Of a stretch of DNA of 64,000 bases, positions 7,976 to 20,546 are shown one piece after another; position 1 is the first letter of the stretch; each line of letters begins with the position of its first letter. The position numbers and the translations under genes are program-made. The stretch lies in NCBI RefSeq assembly GCF_044389085.1, contig NZ_JBIRXP010000001.1, positions 1-64,000 on the forward strand. Direction: 5' to 3'. The notes below the pieces were generated by a model, which saw nothing but the letters and a program-made list of their open reading frames with translations, had not been told where the DNA came from and searched no databases. This DNA comes from Isoptericola sp044389085. GTDB lineage: Bacteria > Actinomycetota > Actinomycetes > Actinomycetales > Cellulomonadaceae.

Positions 7976-8800
7976 ATGACGGACCAGATCCCCTACACCG
8001 TGAACTGCTCGATCCTCCTCACGGACCTGCCGCTCCTGGAGCGTCCGGCGGCCGCGAAGGCGGCCGGCTTCGACGGCGTCGAGTTCTGGTGGCCCTTCGC
8101 CACCCCGACGCCCGCGGCCGACGAGATCGACGCGTTCGTCGGGGCCCTGGCCGACGCCGGCGTGCAGCTCACCGGCCTCAACTTCGACGCCGGCAACATG
8201 CCCGGCGGCGACCGGGGCCTGATCTCCTGGCCCGAGCGCACGGCCGACCTGCGCGCGAACCTCGACGTCGTCGCCCGCATCGGCGAGCGCACCGGCTGCC
8301 GCGCGTTCAACGCGCTGTACGGCAACCGCGTCGACGGCGAGGACCCGGCGGCGCAGGACGCGCTCGGCGCCGAGAACCTCGCACTCGCCGCCCGCGCGGT
8401 CGAGCGCATCGGCGGCACCGTGCTGCTGGAGCCGGTCTCCGGCACCCCCGCCTACCCGCTCAAGACGTCGGCCGACGCGGTCGCCGTCCTCGACCGGGTC
8501 CGCGACGAGCACGGCGCGACCAACCTCGGGCTGCTGTTCGACGTCTACCACCTGTCGGTCAACGGCTCCGACGTGGACCTCGACCTCAAGACCTACGGCG
8601 ACCGCATCGCCCACGTGCAGATCGCCGACGCCCCGGGCCGCGGCGCCCCGGGCAGCGGGGACCTGCCGATCCAGCGCTGGATCGACGACCTCCGCGCCGC
8701 CGGCTACGCCGGCCCCGTCGGCCTCGAGTACAAGGCGGAGCCCTCGGGCGACGCCGACCCGTTCGCCTGGCTCCCGCGCGAGCAGCGATCGGCGCGCTGA
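7976..8800 (+). CDS. hyi: Hydroxypyruvate isomerase
   Basis: Interconverts hydroxypyruvate and tartronate semialdehyde in glyoxylate use. The 274-residue protein is a xylose isomerase-like TIM barrel. It contains LLEPVSGTPAYPL (metal-binding Glu), LLFDVYHLSVNG, HVQIADAPGRGAPGSG and the closing GLEYKAEP, all as in bacterial Hyi. The ATG follows a weak GAAAGAGAG site. It opens the hyi-glxR-gcl-glxK-allB run, whose gene order matches glyoxylate/allantoin clusters of other bacteria, and stands behind the operator at 7930-7964. Confidence 0.93.
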   Translation: MTDQIPYTVNCSILLTDLPLLERPAAAKAAGFDGVEFWWPFATPTPAADEIDAFVGALADAGVQLTGLNFDAGNMPGGDRGLISWPERTADLRANLDVVARIGERTGCRAFNALYGNRVDGEDPAAQDALGAENLALAARAVERIGGTVLLEPVSGTPAYPLKTSADAVAVLDRVRDEHGATNLGLLFDVYHLSVNGSDVDLDLKTYGDRIAHVQIADAPGRGAPGSGDLPIQRWIDDLRAAGYAGPVGLEYKAEPSGDADPFAWLPREQRSAR

Positions 8801-8861
8801 GCAGCCGACACCGCGCAGCCGGCACCGCGACCACCCTGACCTCCCCGGAAGGACACGACCA

Positions 8862-9737
8862 ATGAGCACCATCGCCTTCATCGGCCTCGGCATCATGGGC
8901 AGCCCGATGGCCGTCCACCTGCAGAACGCCGGGCACGCCGTCGTCGGCTACAACCGCACGGCCGCCAAGGCGCAGCCCCTCGTCGAGGCGGGCGGCACCG
9001 CCGCCTCCTCCGTCGCCGAGGCGGTCAAGGCCGCCGACGTCGTGGCCGTCATGGTCCCGGACTCCCCGGACGTCGAGGGCGTGCTCACCGGCGACGACGG
9101 CGTCCTCGCGAACGCGCAGCCGGGCACCCTGATCATCGACTTCTCGTCGATCCGCCCCGACGTCACCGTCGCGCTGGCCGAGCAGGCGAAGGCCGCCGGC
9201 TTCCGCTACCTCGACGCGCCGGTCTCCGGCGGCGAGGCGGGCGCGAAGAACGCCGCCCTGTCGATCATGGTCGGCGGCTCCGCCGAGGACTTCGCCGCGG
9301 CGTCCGACGTGTTCGACGCGGTCGGCAAGACGGTCGTGCACGTGGGTCCCTCGGGCTCCGGCCAGACCGTCAAGGCCGCGAACCAGCTCATCGTGGCCGG
9401 GAACATCGCGCTCCTGGCCGAGGCCGTGGTCTTCCTCGAGGCGTTCGGCGTCGACACGGAGGCGGCCGTCAAGGTCCTCGGCGGCGGCCTCGCCGGCTCG
9501 GCCGTGCTGAACCAGAAGGCCGAGAAGATGCTGGGCCGCGAGTTCGCGCCGGGCTTCCGCATCGACCTGCACCACAAGGACCTGGGCATCTTCACCACCG
9601 CCGCCCGCGAGCAGGGCGTCGTCGCCCCCGTCGGCGCCGTCGTGGCGCAGCTCATGGCCGCGGCCCGCGCCGAGGGCGACGGCTCGCTGGACCACTCCGG
9701 CCTGTTCAACGCCATCGCGCGACTGTCCGGCCGCTGA
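8862..9737 (+). CDS. glxR: Tartronate semialdehyde reductase (2-hydroxy-3-oxopropionate reductase)
   Basis: Reduces tartronate semialdehyde to D-glycerate with NAD(P)H. A 291-residue beta-hydroxyacid dehydrogenase: nucleotide-binding GLGIMGSPMA at residues 8-17, substrate-binding DAPVSGGEAGA at 118-128, and catalytic Lys171 in GQTVKAANQ. Length and residue spacing match GarR/GlxR. GGAAGGA precedes the ATG. It sits between hyi and gcl, the expected order for glyoxylate to glycerate conversion. Confidence 0.94.
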   Translation: MSTIAFIGLGIMGSPMAVHLQNAGHAVVGYNRTAAKAQPLVEAGGTAASSVAEAVKAADVVAVMVPDSPDVEGVLTGDDGVLANAQPGTLIIDFSSIRPDVTVALAEQAKAAGFRYLDAPVSGGEAGAKNAALSIMVGGSAEDFAAASDVFDAVGKTVVHVGPSGSGQTVKAANQLIVAGNIALLAEAVVFLEAFGVDTEAAVKVLGGGLAGSAVLNQKAEKMLGREFAPGFRIDLHHKDLGIFTTAAREQGVVAPVGAVVAQLMAAARAEGDGSLDHSGLFNAIARLSGR

Positions 9738-9775
9738 GCCGACCCGACGTTCCAGAAGACTCGAAGGAGAGCACC

Positions 9776-11563
<1,788 letters not shown>

Positions 11564-11607
11564 CGCGACCGGCCGAGCAGTACCCGACGACGGCGACGGG
11601 AGAGACG

Positions 11608-12846
11608 ATGACGAGGACGGGCGGGCCCGACGGACGAGGGGGTGGAGCGACGGTGACGACGCCAGTGACGACGACACGTCCGACGACGGCGCGCGTGCTG
11701 CTCGCCCCGGACAAGTTCAAGGGCTCCCTCACCGCGAGCGAGGTGGCCGCCCACCTGGCGGCCGGCCTGCGGCGGGTGGCGCCCGGCGTCCTCACCAGCG
11801 AGCTCCCCGTGGCCGACGGCGGCGAGGGCACCCTCGAGGCCGCCCTCGCCGCCGGGTACACCGCGGTGGACCTCGTGGCGACCGGCCCCCTCGGGGACCC
11901 GGTCGCCACCCGGTACGCCCGGCGTGGCGCCACCGCCGTCGTCGAGATGGCGACCGTCACCGGGCTCGGGATGGTCGACCCGACGCCGGGCACGGCGCTC
12001 GCCGCCACGTCCCGAGGCCTGGGCGAGGTCGTCGCGCACGCCCTGGACGCGGGCGCCCGGGAGATCGTCGTCGGGGTGGGCGGCTCCGCCAGCACCGACG
12101 GCGGGGCCGGGATGCTGGCCGCCCTGGGCGCGCGACTCACCACGGGCGCCGGCGACCTCGCCGACGGCGGCGGCCACCTGCACGAGCTGGTGGACGTGGA
12201 CCTGTCGGGACTGCACCCGGCGCTCGCCGAGACCGAGATCGTCCTCGCGAGCGACGTGGACAACCCGCTGCTCGGCGAGCACGGCGCGGCCGCCGTGTAC
12301 GGGCCGCAGAAGGGCGCGGGCCCCGAGACCGTGGTGGAGCTCGAGCTGGGCCTGGCGACCTGGGTCGACGTGCTCGCCACCGTGGGCGTCACCGGGGCCC
12401 GCGGCCACGCCGCCGAGCCCGGCGCCGGGGCCGCGGGCGGCGTCGGCTTCGCCTGCCTGCTGCTCGGCGCGGAGCGGCGCCCGGGCGTCGAGGAGGTGCT
12501 GGCGCTCACCGGCTTCGCCGACCGGCTCGCCGGCGTCGACCTCGTCGTCACGGGGGAGGGCAGCCTCGACGCGCAGTCCCTGCACGGCAAGACCCCGGTC
12601 GGCGTGGCCGCCGCGGCGGCCGCACGCGGCGTCCCCACGGTCGCCGTCTGCGGCCGCACCACCCTGAGCCCCGCGCAGGCGGCCACGGCCGGCCTTCGCG
12701 CGGTGCACGCCCTCACCGACGTCGAGCCCGACGTCGCCCGCTGCCTCGCCGAGGCGGGCCCGCTGCTCGAGACCCTCGCGGCGCGACTCGCCGACCACCT
12801 GCCGGCCCTGAACCCCGCGGCCCTGAACACCTTGGAGAACGCATGA
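11608..12846 (+). CDS. glxK: Glycerate kinase
   Basis: Phosphorylates D-glycerate, feeding glyoxylate carbon into lower glycolysis (glycerate 2-kinase family GlxK/GarK). The core begins ARVLLAPDKFKGSLTASEVA and contains the family blocks SELPVADGGEGT, GVGGSASTDGGAGM and VVTGEGSLDAQSLHGKTPVG. The ATG at 11608 after GGGAGAG gives 412 residues with a non-conserved N-terminal stretch of about 30; a GTG at 11653 (397 residues) is also possible. The frame is open far upstream inside gcl, but that part is not this protein. The stop overlaps allB (ATGA). Confidence 0.92.
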   Translation: MTRTGGPDGRGGGATVTTPVTTTRPTTARVLLAPDKFKGSLTASEVAAHLAAGLRRVAPGVLTSELPVADGGEGTLEAALAAGYTAVDLVATGPLGDPVATRYARRGATAVVEMATVTGLGMVDPTPGTALAATSRGLGEVVAHALDAGAREIVVGVGGSASTDGGAGMLAALGARLTTGAGDLADGGGHLHELVDVDLSGLHPALAETEIVLASDVDNPLLGEHGAAAVYGPQKGAGPETVVELELGLATWVDVLATVGVTGARGHAAEPGAGAAGGVGFACLLLGAERRPGVEEVLALTGFADRLAGVDLVVTGEGSLDAQSLHGKTPVGVAAAAAARGVPTVAVCGRTTLSPAQAATAGLRAVHALTDVEPDVARCLAEAGPLLETLAARLADHLPALNPAALNTLENA

Positions 12847-14174
12847 CCCACGACCTCGTCGTCCGCGCCGCCCGTGCCGTCACCCCCGAGGGGGAGCGCG
12901 CGGTCGAGGTGGGCGTGACCGACGGCCGGATCGCCGCCGTCGTGCCGCTCGGTGCGGGCCTGACCGGCGCGACGGTGCTGGAGCTCGCGGAGGACGAGGT
13001 GCTGCTGCCCGGCCTGGTCGACTCGCACGTGCACGTCAACGAGCCCGGCCGCACCGAGTGGGAGGGCTTCGCCACCGCTACGCGTGCCGCGGCGGCGGGC
13101 GGCGTCACGACCATCGTCGACATGCCGCTCAACTCGCTGCCGCCCACCACCTCGACGGCGAACCTCGAGGTCAAGAAGCAGCGGGCCGTGGACCAGGCGT
13201 TCGTCGACGTCGGCTTCTGGGGCGGTGCGGTACCGGGCAACACCGCCGACCTGCGCCCCCTGCACGACGCCGGGGTGTTCGGGTTCAAATGCTTCCTCGC
13301 CGACTCGGGGGTGCCGGAGTTCGGGCACCTGGAGGACGCGGAGCTGCGCGCCGACCTCGCGGAGCTGACGACGTTCGGCGCCCTGATGATCGTGCACGCC
13401 GAGGACCCGGGCACCCTCGAGGACGCCCCGCAGGAACCCGGGCCCGCCTACCGGAGCTTCCTCGCGTCACGACCCGCCAAGGCCGAGTCCACGGCGATCG
13501 CGGCGCTCATCGACGCGGCCCGCGCCACCGGGGCCCGCGCGCACGTGCTGCACCTGTCGGACGCAGACTCCTTGCCGATGATCGCGGCGGCCCGCGCCGA
13601 GGGCGTGCGCCTGACGGTCGAGACCTGCCCGCACTACCTGTCGCTCGACGCCGACCACGTGCCCGACGGCGCGACGGCCTACAAGTGCTGCCCGCCGATC
13701 CGCGAGCAGGACAACCAGGACCGGCTCTGGCAGGGCCTGCGCGACGGCCTGATCGACATCGTCGTCACGGACCACTCGCCCGCCACGGCCGAGCTCAAGC
13801 AGCCGGCCTCCGGCGACTTCGCTGAGGCGTGGGGCGGCGTCGCGTCGCTCCAGCTCGGCCTCGCCGTCGTCTGGACCGAGGCGCGCCGCCGCGGCGTCCC
13901 CCTCGCGGACGTCGTCGGGTGGATGTCCGCCGGCCCGGCCGCGCTGGTGGGCCTGGAGCGCAAGGGCGGCATCGTCGTCGGCAAGGACGCGGACCTCGCG
14001 GTCTTCGCCCCCGACGCGACGTTCGTCGTCGACCCGGCCCGCCTGCACCACAAGAACCCGGTCACGCCGTACGCCGGCCGCGACCTCACGGGCGTGGTGC
14101 GGCGCACCCTGCTGCGGGGAGGCGAGGTGGGCGACGAGCCCGCCGGCACCCTGCTGCGCCGCGGCGAGGGCTGA
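12843..14174 (+). CDS. allB: Allantoinase
   Basis: Hydrolyses allantoin to allantoate. A 443-residue cyclic amidohydrolase with the two-zinc site: HVHVNEPG (HxH near residue 62), the bridging Lys in GFKCFLADSG, His residues in MIVHAED and HVLHLSDA, and Asp in VTDHSPA. These, and DMPLNSLPPTT, mark allantoinase rather than dihydroorotase. It overlaps glxK by four bases. The product allantoate needs an amidohydrolase (AllC) or allantoicase, neither of which is in the window. Confidence 0.94.
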   Translation: MTHDLVVRAARAVTPEGERAVEVGVTDGRIAAVVPLGAGLTGATVLELAEDEVLLPGLVDSHVHVNEPGRTEWEGFATATRAAAAGGVTTIVDMPLNSLPPTTSTANLEVKKQRAVDQAFVDVGFWGGAVPGNTADLRPLHDAGVFGFKCFLADSGVPEFGHLEDAELRADLAELTTFGALMIVHAEDPGTLEDAPQEPGPAYRSFLASRPAKAESTAIAALIDAARATGARAHVLHLSDADSLPMIAAARAEGVRLTVETCPHYLSLDADHVPDGATAYKCCPPIREQDNQDRLWQGLRDGLIDIVVTDHSPATAELKQPASGDFAEAWGGVASLQLGLAVVWTEARRRGVPLADVVGWMSAGPAALVGLERKGGIVVGKDADLAVFAPDATFVVDPARLHHKNPVTPYAGRDLTGVVRRTLLRGGEVGDEPAGTLLRRGEG

Positions 14175-14232
14175 GCGCCCGGCCGCCCCCCACGGTCCCC
14201 CCGTCACCGAGAAGAACGAACGAGGACGCATC

Positions 14233-14709
14233 ATGACGCGACTCCAGCCGGGCGACACCGCCCCCGACTTCACCCTGCCCGACTCCGCCGGCACCCCGGT
14301 GTCCCTCGCGGACGTCCGTGCCGCGGCCGACAAGGGCGTGGTCGTGTACTTCTACCCGAAGGCCGGCACCCCCGGCTGCACCACCGAGGCCTGCGACTTC
14401 CGCGACAACCTCGCGTCGCTCGCCGGGGCGGGGTACGCCGTCGTGGGGGTCTCCGCGGACCCGGTCGAGGACGTCCGCGCCTTCGTGGAGTCCGAGCACC
14501 TCACCTTCCCCCTCCTCAGCGACGCGGACCACGCCGTGGCCGACGCGTACGGCACCTGGGGCCCGAAGACGATCGGCGACCGGACGTTCGACGGGGTGCA
14601 CCGCTGCACGTTCGTCGTCGAGCCGGACGGCACGCTCCGGTCCGCCGAGTACGACGTCGAGGCCACCGGGCACGTGGCCGCGCTGCGCGCGCGGCTCGTG
14701 GGTGCCTGA
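14233..14709 (+). CDS. bcp: Thioredoxin-dependent peroxiredoxin (BCP type)
   Basis: Reduces H2O2 and organic hydroperoxides with thioredoxin. The 158-residue protein has the peroxidatic Cys in FYPKAGTPGCTTEACDF (PxxxT/SxxC) and a second Cys five residues later, the atypical 2-Cys pattern of BCP/PrxQ. An upstream GAACGAACGAGGACG stretch provides a weak ribosome site. It lies between allantoinase and malate synthase. Uricase in this regulon makes H2O2, so detoxification of that by-product is a plausible job; the link is inferred from position. Confidence 0.92.
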   Translation: MTRLQPGDTAPDFTLPDSAGTPVSLADVRAAADKGVVVYFYPKAGTPGCTTEACDFRDNLASLAGAGYAVVGVSADPVEDVRAFVESEHLTFPLLSDADHAVADAYGTWGPKTIGDRTFDGVHRCTFVVEPDGTLRSAEYDVEATGHVAALRARLVGA

Positions 14710-14743
14710 GCGCCGCGGACCCGCTAGGGTTTCACCCAGGCGA

Positions 14744-14758
14744 TTCCGCTATGCGTAA
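14744..14758 (+). promoter_or_regulatory. Partial IclR-type half-site pair before aceB
   Basis: TTCC-N7-GTAA matches the inner half-site pair of the uraD, hyi and allE operators with one mismatch. The outer two half-sites are not present. TAGGGT at 14725-14730 upstream could be the -10 box. The site may place malate synthase in the same regulon with weaker binding. Confidence 0.35.
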
Positions 14759-14804
14759 TCGAACTTTCAATATGCAACGCTTCGCAGAACAAGGAGGGAC
14801 TGTC

Positions 14805-16391
<1,587 letters not shown>

Positions 16392-16442
16392 GGAGACCCG
16401 GCACGCTCGGCTGCGACGGGGGCGCCGAGCACCGCCGGACCG

Positions 16443-16488
16443 GAGACGGCCGGGACCGCGACCTGTGTGGCGTGGTCCCGGCCGTCTC
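16443..16488 (+). terminator. aceB terminator
   Basis: A perfect 15-bp stem (16443-16457 with 16474-16488) that can be extended inward by three pairs including one G-U. It separates aceB from the gatC promoter. No T tract. Confidence 0.75.
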
Positions 16489-16538
16489 GCCGTCTGCACC
16501 GTGATGTGGAGACAACCTCCCGGACATGTGCCGACCAC

Positions 16539-16551
16539 TAGACTGGCGGCC
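16539..16551 (+). promoter_or_regulatory. gatC -10 box for a leaderless transcript
   Basis: TAGACT (16539-16544) lies exactly 7 nt before the ATG of gatC, and no ribosome site is present. Transcription would begin at or next to the A of the start codon. The same arrangement recurs at several other genes in the window. Confidence 0.55.
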
Positions 16552-16848
16552 ATGTCCACCATCTCCCGAGACGAGGTCGCGCGCGTCGCCGCCCTGGCCC
16601 GGATCGACCTGCGCGACGACGAGGTCGACCGGCTCGCCGGCGAGCTCGACGTCATCGTCGACTCGATCGCCCGCGTGCGCGAGGTCGCCACCCCTGACGT
16701 CCCCGCGACGAGCCACCCGCTGCCCCTGACGAACGTGTTCCGCGAGGACGTGCCCCAGCCGGCGCTGCCCGTGGCCGACGTGCTGGCCGCCGCGCCGGAC
16801 GCGCAGGACGGGCGCTTCGCCGTCCCGCAGATCCTCGGGGAGGAGTGA
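16552..16848 (+). CDS. gatC: Asp/Glu-tRNA amidotransferase subunit C
   Basis: Small structural subunit that holds GatA and GatB together in the amidotransferase that converts Glu-tRNA(Gln) and Asp-tRNA(Asn). The 98 residues show the family pattern: SRDEVARVAALARIDLRDDEV at the N-terminus, a helix with LDVIVDSIARVREVATPDV, and the C-terminal FREDVPQPALPVADVLAAAPDAQDGRFAVPQIL. The frame is open farther upstream, but the ATG at 16552 fits the family and the -10 box 7 nt before it suggests leaderless translation. The gap to gatA is one base. Confidence 0.96.
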   Translation: MSTISRDEVARVAALARIDLRDDEVDRLAGELDVIVDSIARVREVATPDVPATSHPLPLTNVFREDVPQPALPVADVLAAAPDAQDGRFAVPQILGEE

Positions 16849-16849
16849 G

Positions 16850-18370
16850 ATGACGGACCTGACCCGCCTGTCCGCGGCGGAGCTCGCCGAGACCCTCGCG
16901 CGCAAGGAGGCCTCGAGCGTCGAGGCCACGCGCGCGCACCTGGACCGCATCGCCGCCGTCGACGGCGACGTGCACGCGTTCCTGCACGTGAGCGAGGACG
17001 ACGCGCTGGCCACGGCCGCCGACGTCGACGCCCGCCGCGCCGCCGGCGAGGAGCTGCACCCGCTGGCCGGCGTGCCGATCGCCGTCAAGGACGTCGTCGT
17101 GACGAAGGGCCTGCCCTCCACGGCCGGCTCCAAGATCCTCGAGGGCTGGATCCCGCCGTACGACGCGACGCTCGTCGAGAAGATCCGCGCCGCGGGCCTG
17201 CCGATCCTGGGCAAGACGAACATGGACGAGTTCGCGATGGGCTCCTCCACCGAGCACTCCGCGTTCGGCAACACCCACAACCCGTGGGACCTCGACCGCA
17301 TCCCCGGCGGGTCGGGCGGCGGCTCCGCCGCGGCCGTCGCCGCCTTCGAGGCGCCGCTCGCGATCGGCACCGACACGGGCGGCTCCATCCGCCAGCCGGG
17401 GGCCGTCACCGGCACCGTCGGCGTGAAGCCCACCTACGGCGGCGTCTCGCGCTACGGCCTCATCGCCATGGCGTCGTCGCTCGACCAGGCAGGCCCCGTG
17501 ACGCGCACCGTGCTGGACTCGGCGCTGCTGCACGAGCTCATCGGCGGCCACGACCCGCGCGACTCGACGTCCATCGCCGAGCCGCTGCCGCGGCTGGTCG
17601 ACGCCGCCCGCCAGGGCGCGCTGGGCGACCTGTCCGGCCTCAAGGTCGGCGTCGTCACGCAGCTGCAGGGCGAGGGCTACCAGCCCGGCGTGCTCGCGCG
17701 CTTCCACGAGTCGCTCGAGCTGCTGACCAAGGCCGGGGCGGAGGTCGTCGAGGTCTCCTGCCCGAGCTTCGACTACGCGCTCGCCGCGTACTACCTGATC
17801 ATGCCGGCGGAGGCGTCGAGCAACCTCGCGAAGTTCGACGGCATGCGGTTCGGCCTGCGGGTCGAGCCGGCCGACGGGCCGGTCACCGCCGAGCGCGTCA
17901 TGGCCGCGACCCGCGGCGCGGGCTTCGGCGACGAGGTCAAGCGCCGCGTCGTGCTCGGCACCTACGCCCTGTCGGCGGGCTACTACGACGCCTACTACGG
18001 CAGCGCGCAGAAGGTCCGCACCCTCATCCAGCGCGACTTCGACGCCGCGTTCGCGCAGGCGGACGTGCTGGTCTCGCCCACGGCGCCCACCACGGCGTTC
18101 AAGCTGGGGGAGAAGCTGGACGACCCGCTGGCGATGTACCTCAACGACGTCGCGACCATCCCGGCCAACCTCGCCGGCGTGCCGGGCATCTCGGTGCCCA
18201 ACGGCCTGGCCGAGTCGTCGGAGGGCGGCGCCGGCCTGCCGACAGGTTTCCAGATCCTCGCGCCCGCCAAGGCGGACGACCGCCTCTACCGCGTCGGCGC
18301 CGCGCTCGAGTCGGCCCTCGAGTCCACGTGGGGCGCGCCCCTGCTGGCCCGCGCGCCCGAGCTGGGCTGA
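16850..18370 (+). CDS. gatA: Asp/Glu-tRNA amidotransferase subunit A
   Basis: Amidase subunit that releases ammonia from glutamine for transamidation. The 506-residue protein has the amidase-signature Ser-cisSer-Lys triad: Lys in IAVKDVVVTKG, the first Ser in GGSGGGSAAAVAA and the nucleophile Ser in GTDTGGSIRQPGA, followed by KPTYGGVSRYGLIAMASSLDQAGP. It begins one base after gatC, with GGGGAGGAG in the end of gatC as ribosome site. Confidence 0.97.
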   Translation: MTDLTRLSAAELAETLARKEASSVEATRAHLDRIAAVDGDVHAFLHVSEDDALATAADVDARRAAGEELHPLAGVPIAVKDVVVTKGLPSTAGSKILEGWIPPYDATLVEKIRAAGLPILGKTNMDEFAMGSSTEHSAFGNTHNPWDLDRIPGGSGGGSAAAVAAFEAPLAIGTDTGGSIRQPGAVTGTVGVKPTYGGVSRYGLIAMASSLDQAGPVTRTVLDSALLHELIGGHDPRDSTSIAEPLPRLVDAARQGALGDLSGLKVGVVTQLQGEGYQPGVLARFHESLELLTKAGAEVVEVSCPSFDYALAAYYLIMPAEASSNLAKFDGMRFGLRVEPADGPVTAERVMAATRGAGFGDEVKRRVVLGTYALSAGYYDAYYGSAQKVRTLIQRDFDAAFAQADVLVSPTAPTTAFKLGEKLDDPLAMYLNDVATIPANLAGVPGISVPNGLAESSEGGAGLPTGFQILAPAKADDRLYRVGAALESALESTWGAPLLARAPELG

Positions 18371-18388
18371 GAACAGGAGAACACCACC

Positions 18389-19894
18389 GTGACCACCACC
18401 ACCCCTGCTCTCGTCTCCTACGACGACGCCGTGCGCCGGTACGACCCGGTGATCGGCATCGAGGTGCACGTCGAGCTCGGCACCCGCACCAAGATGTTCT
18501 GCCCGGCCGAGCAGTCGTTCGGCGCGGAGCCGAACACGCAGACCACGCCGGTGTCGCTCGGCCTGCCCGGCGCGCTGCCCGTCGTCAACGGCACCGCCGT
18601 CGAGTACGCGATCCGCATCGGCCTGGCGCTCAACTGCCAGATCGCGGAGAGCTGCCGGTTCGCGCGGAAGAACTACTTCTACCCGGACGTGCCGAAGAAC
18701 TTCCAGACGTCGCAGTACGACGAGCCGATCGCCTTCGAGGGCTGGCTCGACGTCGAGCTCGAGGACGGCACGGTGCACCGTGTCGAGATCGAGCGTGCGC
18801 ACATGGAGGAGGACGCCGGCAAGAACACGCACGTGGGCGGCTCCGCCGGCCGCATCCACGGCGCCGAGTACTCGCTGGTCGACTACAACCGCGCTGGCGT
18901 GCCGCTGGTGGAGATCGTCACCAAGCCGATCACCGGTGCGGGGGAGCGGGCGCCCGAGGTGGCCCGCGCCTACGTGCAGGCCCTGCGCGACATCTTCCGC
19001 GTGCTCGACGTGTCCGAGGCGCGCATGGAGCGCGGCAACGTCCGCGCGGACGTCAACCTGTCGCTGCGCCCCACGCCCGAGTCGCCGCTCGGCACGCGCA
19101 CGGAGACGAAGAACGTCAACTCGTTCCGCTCCGTCGAGCGTGCGGTGCGCTACGAGATCTCGCGCCAGGCCGCGCTCCTCGACGCGGGCGAGACCGTGAT
19201 CCAGGAGACGCGCCACTTCCATGAGGAGGACGGCTCCACGTCGCCCGGCCGGGTGAAGTCGGACGCCGAGGACTACCGGTACTTCCCGGAGCCCGACCTC
19301 GTGCCCGTCGCGCCGTCGCGCGAGTGGGTCGAGGAGATCCGCGCCACGCTGCCGGAGCTGCCGCAGGCCCGGCGCCGCCGGCTGCACGACGAGTGGGGCT
19401 TCGCCGACGCCGAGATGCGCGACGTCGTCAACGCGGGCGCGCTCGACCTCATCGAGGCGACCGTCGCCGCCGGGGCCACCCCCGCGGCCGCGCGCAAGTG
19501 GTGGATGGGCGAGCTGGCCCGCCGGGCCAAGCAGGACGAGGTCGAGCTCGCGGACCTCGCGATCACGCCCGCCCAGATCGGCGAGCTCCAGAGGCTCGTC
19601 GACTCCGGGCGCATCAACGACAAGATCGCCCGCCAGGTGCTCGACGGCGTGCTCGCCGGCGAGGGCGACCCGGAGGCGGTCGTCGTGGCGCGCGGTCTCG
19701 AGGTCGTGTCCGACGACGGTCCGCTGCTGGAGGCCATCGACGCGGCCCTCGCGGCGCAGCCCGACATCGTGGAGAAGGTGCGCGGCGGCAACCAGGGCCC
19801 GGTCGGCGCCATCATCGGTGCGGTGATGAAGGCGACCAAGGGTCAGGCGGACGCCAAGCGCGTCCGGGAGCTGGTGCTGGAGAGGATCGGCTGA
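18389..19894 (+). CDS. gatB: Asp/Glu-tRNA amidotransferase subunit B
   Basis: tRNA-binding kinase subunit that phosphorylates the misacylated aminoacyl group and transfers ammonia. A 501-residue protein with the cradle motif IGIEVHVELGTRTKMFC, RKNYFYPDVPKNFQTSQYDEP, RAHMEEDAGKN, DYNRAGVPLVEIVT, the DYRYFPEPDLVP segment and a C-terminal YqeY-like tail (NQGPVGAIIGAVMKATKGQADAK). GTG start after ACAGGAGA. The stop shares one base with the next gene. Confidence 0.97.
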   Translation: MTTTTPALVSYDDAVRRYDPVIGIEVHVELGTRTKMFCPAEQSFGAEPNTQTTPVSLGLPGALPVVNGTAVEYAIRIGLALNCQIAESCRFARKNYFYPDVPKNFQTSQYDEPIAFEGWLDVELEDGTVHRVEIERAHMEEDAGKNTHVGGSAGRIHGAEYSLVDYNRAGVPLVEIVTKPITGAGERAPEVARAYVQALRDIFRVLDVSEARMERGNVRADVNLSLRPTPESPLGTRTETKNVNSFRSVERAVRYEISRQAALLDAGETVIQETRHFHEEDGSTSPGRVKSDAEDYRYFPEPDLVPVAPSREWVEEIRATLPELPQARRRRLHDEWGFADAEMRDVVNAGALDLIEATVAAGATPAAARKWWMGELARRAKQDEVELADLAITPAQIGELQRLVDSGRINDKIARQVLDGVLAGEGDPEAVVVARGLEVVSDDGPLLEAIDAALAAQPDIVEKVRGGNQGPVGAIIGAVMKATKGQADAKRVRELVLERIG

Positions 19895-20478
19895 TGCGGT
19901 CGCCCGTCCTGCACGGGGAGCTGGTGCGCCTGCGCCCGATCGAGGCGCGCGACGCGGACCGGCTCTGGGCCTCGCTGCGCGACCCGGACGGCGGCCGGCT
20001 GACGGGCATGGGCACGAACGCCGCGTCGTCGCGCGCCGAGGTGGACTCGTGGGCGGCGCGCGCGGCCGACCTGCCCGGCCGGTACGACTGGGCGATCACG
20101 TCCGCCGCCGTGCGGGACGGGGAGCTCGTCAGCGATGACCTGCTCGGCGAGATCTCCCTCGACCGGGTGGACCTCGAGCTGCGGTCGGCGAACCTGCGCC
20201 TGCGGATGATGCCGGACTACCGGGGCCGCGGGTACGGGCGTGAGGCGATCGGCGAGGTGCTGCGGTTCGCGTTCGACGACGGCTCCGGGCCGAGGCTGCA
20301 CCGCGTGAGCCTCGCGGTGATCAGCGTCAACCCGCGGGCGCGTGCACTGTACGACTCGCTCGGCTTCCGCGAGGAGGGGCGCCTGCGCGACGCGTTCCGC
20401 GACGGGCAGGGCTGGGCCGACGCCGTCGTCATGAGCGTCCTCGAGGACGAGTTCCGCGCCGGGGCAGGCACGGCCTGA
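19894..20478 (+). CDS. GNAT-family N-acetyltransferase
   Basis: A 194-residue acetyltransferase of the RimJ/RimL-like type. It starts LRPIEARDADRLW, and shows the acetyl-CoA loop MMPDYRGRGYGREAIGEVLRFAFD (R/Q-x-x-G-x-G/A) at about residues 103-126 and the C-terminal RVSLAVISVNPRARALYDSLGFREEGRLRDAF. The start codon overlaps the last base of gatB. The substrate (protein N-terminus, antibiotic or small amine) is not visible. It ends 68 bases before a convergent regulator gene. Confidence 0.88.
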   Translation: MRSPVLHGELVRLRPIEARDADRLWASLRDPDGGRLTGMGTNAASSRAEVDSWAARAADLPGRYDWAITSAAVRDGELVSDDLLGEISLDRVDLELRSANLRLRMMPDYRGRGYGREAIGEVLRFAFDDGSGPRLHRVSLAVISVNPRARALYDSLGFREEGRLRDAFRDGQGWADAVVMSVLEDEFRAGAGTA

Positions 20479-20546
20479 GCCCGCCGTCGGTCGGGCCTGA
20501 CGGGACCCTCGTGATCTCCTCGGGCTCGACCGGCGAACAGCGGCGC

